From Microcoleus sp. FACHB-831 (GTDB lineage: Bacteria > Cyanobacteriota > Cyanobacteriia > Cyanobacteriales > FACHB-T130): DNA of 64,000 bases. Below the pieces are notes generated by a model. It made no database searches. It saw only the letters and a list, made by a program, of their open reading frames with translations, and was not told the DNA's origin. Made by a program: the position numbers and the translations under genes. Shown piece by piece: positions 1-7,485 of this stretch; the first letter of the stretch is position 1, and each line of letters starts with the position of its first letter. Location of the stretch: NCBI RefSeq assembly GCF_014695585.1, contig NZ_JACJON010000042.1, forward strand, positions 1 through 64,000, written 5' to 3'.

Positions 1-3000
1 ACTGCTTATACCGCCGCTAGGGAATACTTAATTGCTAGCCTCGATAGTTTACCTGGTGAGATTTGGCTACAACACTATGAGCTAGCCTTTACTCTGCATA
101 AAGAACTAGCAGACGTTGAATATTTAAAAGGCAACTTTGCTCGATCAGAAGTATTAATTGAAATTACTTTATCTCAAGCAAAATCCGCCCTTGAGAAAGC
201 TGAAATTTACAATATGCTGATTGTACAATATACCCTGACTGCAAAATATTCAGAGGCTATTCAAGCAGGGCTAAAAGCTCTTAGCTTGCTAGGGATAGAC
301 TTGCCGCAAGACGACTTGCCCACAGCAGTTATGGTAGAACTTGCTGAAGCAAAAGCAAATTTAGAAAACAAAAAACTTGCTTCTTTGATTAACGGAGAAA
401 AGATGAAAGATGATGATAAAAAACTTGCCTTAAAGTTGTTAGGTAATATGGGGCCGTTGACCTTTGTTTCCTCTCAAGAACTATGGAAGTTAACGGTAGC
501 TAAAGCAATTAATCTTTCTCTTAAATATGGGTTTGTAGCAGAAGGGTCGTATGGCTACTCTTGTTATGGAATTATATTGAGCGCAATTTTGGGTGATTAT
601 AAATCGGCTTTTGAGTTTGGTAAGCTAGCTATACAACTAAGCGAAAATTCTAATAATTTATCACAGAATTGTCAAGATAATGTTATATTTGCCAATTACT
701 TGAGTTGTTGGATAAAACATATAAAAATTACTAATGCTATTAATAGCGAAGCTTATAAAGTAGGGTTGCAATCCGGAAATTTACAATGGACAGGGTACAA
801 CCGTATGTTTCAAACAATGACTTTATTCTATCAGGGAATAAATCTGGAAGATATTTTATCAGAAATATCAAATTTCATGCTAGTTTGCCAAAAAACTAAA
901 AATCAATGGGCAACTGATATTATATCGGCGAATAAGCTAGCTGTATTGAGTCTAATAGGGCAAGACGATGAAATTAGCGAAGCCCAACAGGTGGAGACTT
1001 TTTATCAGCATAAAAGCATGGCAGCTATCTGCGAATATCATGTTTTAAAAGCCCAACTTTTGTATATGTATGAAAAACCTAATGAAGCGTTGGAATGGGC
1101 TATTTTATCCTTAGACATAATTAATTACATTATGGGTCACATTTCTAGCTCTCATCATAATTTTTACTATTCACTCATTTTAACTGCGGTATATCCAACA
1201 GCTTCAGAATCACAACAAAAACAATATTTGGAGACATTGGCAGCTAATCAACAACAGATGAAGATTTGGGCGGATAATTGCACTGAAAACTTTCTCCATA
1301 AATACCTCTTAGTAGAAGCTGAAATTGCCCGCATTAATGGCAAGGATTTAGAAGCAATAGAATTGTACGATCGCGCTATTGAATCAGCCTCATCTAACGG
1401 CTTTGTTCAGAATGAAGCTTTAGGAAATGAACTAGCTGCTAAGTTCTGGCTAGGTAAAGGAAAAGAGAAGTATGCCAAAGCTCACATGACAGAAGCTTAT
1501 TATGCATACCAACGGTGGGGCGCTAAACGCAAAGTAGAAGATTTAGAAGAAAAATATCCGCACCTTATTACCCGAACATCTACATCGCTTCGCATTAAAG
1601 ACACCGGAGTTACTACTACCCATCGTTCTTCTACTGGCAGTAGTTCTAATGCGTTAGATTTAGCAACGGTAATGAAAGCTAGCGGGGCGATCGCTGGTGA
1701 AATTGTCCTGGATAAGTTACTGGCTTCTTTGATGAAAATATCAATAGAAAATGCCGGGGCACAAAAAGGTTTACTTATCTTGGCTAGAGAGGGAAAACTG
1801 CTCATAGAAGCTTCTTCATCGGTTGATTCAAAAGAGGTAGTCGTCCAGCAATCTACTCCGCTTCATGGTTGCGAAAATTTGCCCCTGACAGTAATTAATT
1901 ATGTAAAGAGAACTCACTCGGATGTAGTTCTCAGTGATGCTGGTAGCGAGGCCAGATTTGCCAATGACCCATACATTGCTTTAAATAAGTCGAAGTCTGT
2001 CTTATGCAGCCCCATACTTAATCAAGGTCAATTAGTTGCTATCCTTTACTTGGAAAATAATTTAACTGTTGGCGCGTTTACTCCCGATAGGCTAGAAGTC
2101 TTAAAACTACTTTCTGCTCAGGCAGCTATTTCTCTGGAAAATGCTCTGCTCTATGCTTCTATGGAACAGAAAGTGCAAGAGAGGACGCAAGAATTATCCC
2201 AAACCCTAAACGAACTGCAACGCACTCAGACGCGATTGATCCAGAATGAAAAAATGTCTAGCTTGGGTCAATTAGTGGCTGGTGTTGCCCACGAAATTAA
2301 TAACCCAGTTAACTTTATTTACGGCAATCTTGTCCACGTTAATGAATATACTCAAGACCTGCTAAATCTGGTGCAACTGTATGCCCAGCACTATCCCAAT
2401 CCGGTTTCTGAGATTCAAGAGGAGACTGAGGAAATTGAAATAGATTTCCTGGTTGAAGATTTGCCTAAAATACTGTCATCAATGAAGGTGGGGGCTGACA
2501 GAATACGCCAAATTGTTCTTAGCTTGAGAAACTTCTCGCGTCTTGATGAAGCAGAAATGAAAGCCGTCGATATTCACGAGGGTATAGATAGCACGTTGCT
2601 GATTCTGCAAAGTCGTTTGAAAGCTAAAACAGACAGTCCCGCTATTAAGGTAATCAAAGAGTATGGCCAATTGCCGCCAGTCGAGTGTTATGCTGGTCAG
2701 CTCAACCAAGTATTGATGAATCTCTTGGCTAATGCAATCGATACTCTCGAAGAAGTAGGTAGCGATGGAAGGGTAATGGGGAATTACCAGGCAATAGCGC
2801 AAGCATCTTGCCCGAATTTCTCAGAACGAGGTGAAGAAAGTTCTAATGGCCAATCGCGGAGTGTTGCGAACGGTAGCGAGGCAACCTCAATTATTAATTA
2901 CAAATTACCTACGATTCGGATTCGCACTTGTGTTACAGACGGAGGGCGGGTTTTAATAGGCATTGCCGATAATGGCTGCGGCATGACGGAAGAGGTGAAG

Positions 3001-3177
3001 AAACGGGTATTCGACCCTTTCTTTACAACAAAACCTATTGGTAAAGGGACGGGATTGGGCTTGGCAATTAGCTACCAGATTGTTGTGGAAAAACATGGCG
3101 GTCAGTTGCAGTGTGTCTCAACAGTTGGGGAAGGGACGGAGTTTGTTGTTGAGATTCCAATACGTCAGCAACATTAA
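1..3177 (+). CDS. TPR/GAF sensor histidine kinase, C-terminal part (5' truncated by window)
   Basis: The frame is open from the first base of the window, so the ATG at 214 is internal and the gene begins upstream. Of the visible 1058 residues, the first ~520 are helical, TPR-like repeats of the kind found in AAA/kinase hybrid sensors. A GAF domain follows at about 555-720, then a coiled coil, a HisKA domain with the H-box around H764 (AGVAHEINNP) and a HATPase domain with N-box (NLLANAID) and G-boxes (DNGCGM at about 990; GKGTGLGLAI). This is the C-terminal half of the cyanobacterial family that joins a Ser/Thr kinase, an AAA-like ATPase and a histidine kinase in 1800-2000 residues. A low-complexity insert of about 35 residues splits the ATPase domain between N- and G-boxes (about 2770-2910) and resembles repeat-derived DNA. 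No receiver domain is attached. The signal sensed is unknown. Confidence 0.9.
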   Translation, partial: TAYTAAREYLIASLDSLPGEIWLQHYELAFTLHKELADVEYLKGNFARSEVLIEITLSQAKSALEKAEIYNMLIVQYTLTAKYSEAIQAGLKALSLLGIDLPQDDLPTAVMVELAEAKANLENKKLASLINGEKMKDDDKKLALKLLGNMGPLTFVSSQELWKLTVAKAINLSLKYGFVAEGSYGYSCYGIILSAILGDYKSAFEFGKLAIQLSENSNNLSQNCQDNVIFANYLSCWIKHIKITNAINSEAYKVGLQSGNLQWTGYNRMFQTMTLFYQGINLEDILSEISNFMLVCQKTKNQWATDIISANKLAVLSLIGQDDEISEAQQVETFYQHKSMAAICEYHVLKAQLLYMYEKPNEALEWAILSLDIINYIMGHISSSHHNFYYSLILTAVYPTASESQQKQYLETLAANQQQMKIWADNCTENFLHKYLLVEAEIARINGKDLEAIELYDRAIESASSNGFVQNEALGNELAAKFWLGKGKEKYAKAHMTEAYYAYQRWGAKRKVEDLEEKYPHLITRTSTSLRIKDTGVTTTHRSSTGSSSNALDLATVMKASGAIAGEIVLDKLLASLMKISIENAGAQKGLLILAREGKLLIEASSSVDSKEVVVQQSTPLHGCENLPLTVINYVKRTHSDVVLSDAGSEARFANDPYIALNKSKSVLCSPILNQGQLVAILYLENNLTVGAFTPDRLEVLKLLSAQAAISLENALLYASMEQKVQERTQELSQTLNELQRTQTRLIQNEKMSSLGQLVAGVAHEINNPVNFIYGNLVHVNEYTQDLLNLVQLYAQHYPNPVSEIQEETEEIEIDFLVEDLPKILSSMKVGADRIRQIVLSLRNFSRLDEAEMKAVDIHEGIDSTLLILQSRLKAKTDSPAIKVIKEYGQLPPVECYAGQLNQVLMNLLANAIDTLEEVGSDGRVMGNYQAIAQASCPNFSERGEESSNGQSRSVANGSEATSIINYKLPTIRIRTCVTDGGRVLIGIADNGCGMTEEVKKRVFDPFFTTKPIGKGTGLGLAISYQIVVEKHGGQLQCVSTVGEGTEFVVEIPIRQQH

Positions 3178-3215
3178 ATATCTGCTCAAGTAGGCTTGTT
3201 TTGTTTGTGAGATAA

Positions 3216-3254
3216 AAGGCGATCGCTATTGTCAATAATTTTAGCGATCGCCTT
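3216..3254. terminator. HIP1-based hairpin between convergent genes
   Basis: A perfect 13-bp stem (AAGGCGATCGCTA at 3216-3228 paired with 3242-3254) around a 13-nt loop. Each arm contains a HIP1 octamer. Read on the minus strand it is followed by TTTTATC, so it suits termination of the minus-strand WYL gene and may also stop the plus-strand kinase. Confidence 0.6.
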
Positions 3255-3266
3255 GATGCCCCGCTA

Positions 3267-4136
3267 CTAATCCCGGACTTCCAGAGCGTACTGAGAACAG
3301 AGCGATCGCACTTCTTGTCTCATGCGATCGCGCACGCTTTCTGGGGACACGACAACACAATCTTTCCCATACCTCAACACTTCTCGGAAAAACCAGAAGG
3401 TATTGGAAATCTGCCGAACTACCTGTCGAACTTTTGGTTGGTCTCTCAACCAGTCATTCTTGATATCCGCAGGTTTGGCTTTATAGGCGAAGGCTAAGCC
3501 ACCAAAAAGATGCATCTCAATTTCGAGCTGACTTAGACCAGAACGCCACTGTCCTTCCACAGGTACGATCGCAGCCCCTGGCGGAATGCGATCCAAGCGG
3601 AGGCACCAGTTGTGATGCAGTTCTGGTAAGTCTTGATTTCCTTCTGTTTCATCGCACCAACAGTCTAGATATTCCCGTTTTTCGTGGAAGGTAATCTGGG
3701 CGTGGCGAATTGTGAAACTCCAGGGGCGGTCGGCGGCATCGCGGTAGACAAGTTGAAAAGGCTGCTGGCGGCGGATGTAGGGTTCGATTTCTAATCGCCA
3801 AGCTGCGGGCGGGGTCTTTAGGAAGTCTTCTATTTGTTTTCTTAGAGGAATAGATAGTTCACTGCGTTCGAGTAGCAAACTCGCAATTTTTGTAGCTTCC
3901 TCAATTTGTCCAGCATCAGTCAAGCTGTGGACAGCCTGTGCAAGTGCTTGAATACGAGTTTCTGACCAGTCGTTGTTTGGCGCAACTAAGAATTGCTGAC
4001 GAGCGATCGCTTCCACTAATCCAGAGATATTGGGGCGATCGCCCCGCATCATGCCCAATTCACGAGCGATCGCTTCTAGTTGGGCTTTGTCTTGGTCGGA
4101 GATGGACAAAGTAATCGACTGACCTTTTCGGCTCAC
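3267..4136 (-). CDS. WYL-domain transcriptional regulator of the type I-D locus
   Basis: This 289-residue protein starts with a short segment (about residues 1-35, KGQSITLSISDQDKAQLEAIA) resembling a ribbon-helix-helix DNA-binding region. A helical middle and a WYL-type ligand-binding domain follow (about 125-215, with FQLVYRDAADRPWSFTIRHAQ), then a C-terminal extension. WYL proteins beside cas operons are often regulators; Sll7009, beside the I-D locus of Synechocystis 6803, was described as a negative regulator of that locus. The gene is divergent from cas3', and the 125 bp between them carry repeated GGACAAA boxes, so repression of the cas operon and of itself is the natural inference. The RHH assignment is by pattern only. 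Confidence 0.82.
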   Translation of the reverse strand: MSRKGQSITLSISDQDKAQLEAIARELGMMRGDRPNISGLVEAIARQQFLVAPNNDWSETRIQALAQAVHSLTDAGQIEEATKIASLLLERSELSIPLRKQIEDFLKTPPAAWRLEIEPYIRRQQPFQLVYRDAADRPWSFTIRHAQITFHEKREYLDCWCDETEGNQDLPELHHNWCLRLDRIPPGAAIVPVEGQWRSGLSQLEIEMHLFGGLAFAYKAKPADIKNDWLRDQPKVRQVVRQISNTFWFFREVLRYGKDCVVVSPESVRDRMRQEVRSLCSQYALEVRD

Positions 4137-4156
4137 TAGCTCTCCTCTCTCAATTT

Positions 4157-4258
4157 GATACGGACAAATTTAGATTTTGTCCTTGCTAATTTCTATTTTG
4201 TCTGCCATAGTGTAATAGTCCAACAAACACGGACAAATAAATTTTAGATACGGACAAA
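4157..4258. promoter_or_regulatory. GGACAAA-box operator region between WYL regulator and cas3'
   Basis: GGACAAA occurs at 4162-4168, 4231-4237 and 4252-4258. Its reverse complement TTTGTCC is at 4176-4182 and a near copy TTTGTCT at 4197-4203. The boxes at 4162 and 4176 form an inverted repeat with a 7-nt centre. The pairs 4176/4197 and 4231/4252 are each offset by exactly 21 nt, two helical turns. GATACGGACAAA is exactly repeated at 4157 and 4247. The last box ends three bases before the cas3' ATG. This is the expected layout for cooperative dimer binding, probably by the neighbouring regulator (inference). Confidence 0.6.
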
Positions 4259-4261
4259 CAG

Positions 4262-6442
4262 ATGACATCCGTATATTCCATAACTCTTAGACCGATTTAT
4301 TCTTACCCTGCTGATGAACAGCCTTTGGGCGTGAAGCTGCCAGATGGCTGGTCACTTTCCTGGCATCAGGTAGCAACGTTGAAAGCACTGCGCGCTCCAG
4401 AAATTGATGTGGTGTCCAATACAGCCGTGACTGGCGATGGCAAAAGTTTGGCAGCTTATCTGGAGACATTACAAGGCAATATTTCGGCGATCGCGCTGTA
4501 TCCCACTAACGAACTTGCCCGCGATCAGGAGACTCAAATTAAGGGCTACGTTAAGCAATTTCAGCCACCTAATGAGCCGCGTGTTGTGCGACTTAGCGGG
4601 CAAGATTTAGAAATCTACGCCGCGCAGGAGGGCTTAAAAAAAGCTGCTGCGATCGCTAGTCGGTCGGGGCAATCTGAAATTTTGCTAACTAATCCAGATA
4701 TTTTTCACTATCTGCATCGAGGTGTTTATCTAAACCCCAAAGATAGTCCGGACAAACTGTGGGGGCGAATAGACAAGGATTTTGACTTATTCATTTTTGA
4801 TGAATTTCACGTTTTTGCTGCCCCCCAGATTGCTAGCGTCATCAACACAATGCTGTTAATACGCCATACTAACAGGCGCAAAAAGTTTCTTTTTCTGTCA
4901 GCGACGCCGAACGAACAGCTTATTGAGCGATTGCAACTAGCGGGGTTTCGTTGCCGACAAATTAATCCAATTGAAGAAAATAAATACCAATTTCCAGATA
5001 CTCAAAAGCAATGTAAGGAGTTGCAATTGCAAGGATGGCGACAGGTATCGCGGGAAATTATTCTTGAGTTTGTTCCCTTGTCACCAACTTCTAAGGCTTC
5101 TGAAACTTGGCTGAAAGAAAACAGCGATCGCATCCTGGCTCATTTTCAACAATATCCTGGTAGCAAAGGAGCAATTATCCTCAACTCGATTGCAGCGGTG
5201 AAGCGTCTTACGCCCTTTTTTAGAGAATTGTTGCAGCCGTATGGTTTGGTAGTTGGGGAGAATACGGGATTATCTGGGAAAGAAGAGAAAGAGCGATCGC
5301 TACAAGCAGATCTAGTTTTCGGAACCAGCACAATCGATGTGGGGGTTGATTTTAAGATAAATTTTTTAATCTTTGAATCAGCAGATGCAGGGAACTTCAT
5401 CCAGCGTTTAGGAAGATTAGGACGGCATGATGATTATGAGCGTCATGGGAAAAAGGTTACTTTCGAGAAATTTACAGCTTACGCATTAACTCCCAACTTT
5501 TTAGTAGAAAGACTGTTTCTCGGTGAATCTCCACCCCTAGAGTCAGAGGGTATTTACGATCGTCCTTTTTTTCACGCCCAAATTAGTGAGAAATATCGAC
5601 AAATTAATGATTTTCGAGGATATTACTCTCGCTGGGGAGCAGTGCAGTCAGTTAGTCTGTGCTGTAAATTAGGGCATCCTACGATTAAACAACAGTATGC
5701 AGGCAGTCAGGAGGCATTTCGGGCAGGGTGTCAGCTAGTATTTAAAACTAGCTTGGGTAAAGTTGCAGGTGAAGTTAAGAAGTGGGGGAATGAGTGGCAA
5801 CAACTGTCAGGGAAAAAAGGAAACCTTATTGCGGAAGATGCTTATAGTTTCCGAGGTTCTAATCCTCTCCAGTGTGGTATTTACGATCTAACAGAGGCAA
5901 AGGAGGGAGACAGATTTAAAACCTACGATTTACCGGGAATTTTGAGCAATCTGGAAATCGAGGTGATGACTAAAGAGGGGTTTATGCGATCGCTCCTCCA
6001 AACTGCTGAACGCACAGAACATCCTATTGCTAAGGGGAGGTTTGATTACTGTCTTGCATTTATGAAGTTGCGTTCTTATCGCGAGGAGCGTTTGAACTGG
6101 AAATTTACCTATTCAGGTAATTTGGATGCGATCGCAGATGCTTGGAAGGTTCAGGTTTTGGCTGGGATTGAGGTTTGGCAACCTGAGAATTATTGGATTG
6201 GTGAAATTAACAAGCAGCTGAAGAACCAAGGTTTAGTCAGTTATGTGCTACGTCGTCCCGTCGCGGAAGTGCGATCGCGCTTGCGTCTCCCCATGCACTT
6301 TGCAATTTATCCCATTAGCGATCGTTACAGTTTTCACGATGCAACTGCACCTTATTCTATTGCCTTTGGTCAATCAGCTTTGCTGGTAGATACGCTCACA
6401 TACTGGCTCAAGAGCAAGGGAGGTGAAGCATGGTTCGCCTAG
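4262..6442 (+). CDS. cas3: type I-D CRISPR-associated helicase Cas3'
   Basis: A 726-residue superfamily 2 helicase. Visible motifs are Walker A-like TGDGKS (about 57-62), the DEAD-box variant DEFH (180-183), SAT (213-215) and motif VI QRLGRLGR (381-388). No HD nuclease domain is present, as usual for type I-D, where the HD domain sits on Cas10d. It unwinds target DNA after recruitment by the I-D Cascade. It is the first gene of the operon and starts just after the GGACAAA boxes. The stop codon TAG (6440-6442) abuts the first CRISPR-repeat-like unit, and the next ORF starts inside its 3' end. Confidence 0.93.
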   Translation: MTSVYSITLRPIYSYPADEQPLGVKLPDGWSLSWHQVATLKALRAPEIDVVSNTAVTGDGKSLAAYLETLQGNISAIALYPTNELARDQETQIKGYVKQFQPPNEPRVVRLSGQDLEIYAAQEGLKKAAAIASRSGQSEILLTNPDIFHYLHRGVYLNPKDSPDKLWGRIDKDFDLFIFDEFHVFAAPQIASVINTMLLIRHTNRRKKFLFLSATPNEQLIERLQLAGFRCRQINPIEENKYQFPDTQKQCKELQLQGWRQVSREIILEFVPLSPTSKASETWLKENSDRILAHFQQYPGSKGAIILNSIAAVKRLTPFFRELLQPYGLVVGENTGLSGKEEKERSLQADLVFGTSTIDVGVDFKINFLIFESADAGNFIQRLGRLGRHDDYERHGKKVTFEKFTAYALTPNFLVERLFLGESPPLESEGIYDRPFFHAQISEKYRQINDFRGYYSRWGAVQSVSLCCKLGHPTIKQQYAGSQEAFRAGCQLVFKTSLGKVAGEVKKWGNEWQQLSGKKGNLIAEDAYSFRGSNPLQCGIYDLTEAKEGDRFKTYDLPGILSNLEIEVMTKEGFMRSLLQTAERTEHPIAKGRFDYCLAFMKLRSYREERLNWKFTYSGNLDAIADAWKVQVLAGIEVWQPENYWIGEINKQLKNQGLVSYVLRRPVAEVRSRLRLPMHFAIYPISDRYSFHDATAPYSIAFGQSALLVDTLTYWLKSKGGEAWFA

Positions 6443-7005
6443 TTTCAATCCCTGATAGGGATTTTGGTTACTGGTTTACAGCGAGGGGGCATCAGCCCAT
6501 AAATTCAGTGGCGGAAATTTCAATCCCTGATAGGGATTTTCGGTGGATCGAAGATCGGAAGGCGACATTGAATTTGCCCGCTTATTTTGAGCTTACACCA
6601 ACTTGGCGTAAGTTAGTCAATAAATTTAGAGTATATTACTGTCTTCCGAAACTGTATTTATTTACAGCAGTGCTACCATCTAAGCAGTGGCATCAGCCCT
6701 TAAGTACAGAGACGGAAATTCGTTGGACGGCATTTGTGCCCTTTTCTGACGCTTCCATGCCCTTCTTAAGCGAGAAGTCACAATTCACAAAAAATGAATG
6801 GAGGTTCCGCTACATGGGCAACTATGAGCAGCTGGAACTCTTCGATCTGCGTGCTTACACATCTGAGCAGCCTACTGCAAGTGATGGTGAGGAAAAGCCG
6901 TTCGAGGAGATTCAGCAAAGTATCGATTGTGAACAGCTAGAACTCGATTTGTTTCCGCAGCAGCCTTACAAGACTCCTAGAGAGCTGATGAGATTAGCTG
7001 CATAA
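6430..7005 (+). CDS. hypothetical protein between cas3' and cas10d, N-terminus invaded by CRISPR-like units
   Basis: A 191-residue ORF of no family I recognise. Its first ~40 codons overlap the cas3' end and read twice through a 21-nt CRISPR-repeat-derived unit as SIPDRDF. The stretch from FTARGHQP to EI...RW is a degraded copy of a downstream part of the same ORF (FTAVLPSKQWHQP to EIRW). The genuine protein may therefore start further down, for example at the ATG at 6757 (MPFLSEK) or in a region lacking a good start. The C-terminal half is acidic and has two clamp-motif-like strings, QLELFDL and QLELDLF. It is co-directional with cas3' and cas10d. It could be a remnant of an I-D accessory gene; no function is assigned. 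Confidence 0.5.
   Translation: MVRLVSIPDRDFGYWFTARGHQPINSVAEISIPDRDFRWIEDRKATLNLPAYFELTPTWRKLVNKFRVYYCLPKLYLFTAVLPSKQWHQPLSTETEIRWTAFVPFSDASMPFLSEKSQFTKNEWRFRYMGNYEQLELFDLRAYTSEQPTASDGEEKPFEEIQQSIDCEQLELDLFPQQPYKTPRELMRLAA
6442..6465 (-). repeat. CRISPR-repeat-like unit 1 (reverse orientation)
   Basis: These 24 bases equal the reverse complement of the 3' two-thirds of the array repeat (AAAATCCC...ATTGAAAC). The hairpin CCCTATCAGGG and the 3' handle are intact; the 5' 13 bases of the full repeat (GTGCTAATTCATC) are absent. It lies directly at the cas3' stop codon. Confidence 0.85.
6517..6540 (-). repeat. CRISPR-repeat-like unit 2 (reverse orientation)
   Basis: A second copy, 75 bp from the first, a distance similar to the 70-78 bp period of the array. 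The hairpin and handle are retained and only the last repeat base differs (T for C). In the reading frame of the surrounding ORF it looks like a clean 21-nt insertion in a sequence otherwise similar to 6689-6727. Confidence 0.85.
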
Positions 7006-7485
7006 CTCTTAGCTAAACGGGGGCTGAAAATTAATCAATTCAAAAGCCCCCTCTTTGTCAAGATTTAAGCAATTAGAACATAAACCGCAATGAATACACT
7101 ATCACTATAAGAATTAAAAGCACTTTCTCCACAACTTGCTGAGAAAGTTCCTTATCTAAAACTGGTAGTTCTCTTCGGTTTCCGGGCCACAGGTCATATC
7201 AATGCCAAAAGTAACTGGTGTTTTCCTGCACTCTACGATGAATAAATCCGTCATAAGGCAGTTTTAAAAAAAAATAAAAATAGCTCCCCCAGGAAGTAAC
7301 TATGAAACCTTTATAGAGGTTAGTCGTTGGGGAATAATTACAAGGCAGTTTGTAAAATCGCCTGGTTCACCTTTACGAAGAAATAGACACAGTACAAGTT
7401 TACGCAGCAAGTCAGATAATTATGCAAAATTATCCGATTTATTAAAGGCAAGCGCTCGATTACTTATATTCATTAGAGGCTGAGA
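7006..7485. other. 480-bp gap inside the cas operon
   Basis: No gene is visible. At 7019-7051 there is a stem GGGGGCT/AGCCCCC with a 19-nt A/T-rich loop followed by TCTTT, a possible weak terminator or attenuator after the hypothetical gene. The rest is A/T-rich and carries no repeat I recognise; it may hold a separate promoter for cas10d. Only very short ORFs occur. Confidence 0.5.

Noticed and set aside
1500-1805. Minus-strand ORF of 101 codons inside the histidine kinase (and many similar antisense ORFs elsewhere)
   Set aside because: It is a shadow of the real coding strand with no family features and no ribosome site.
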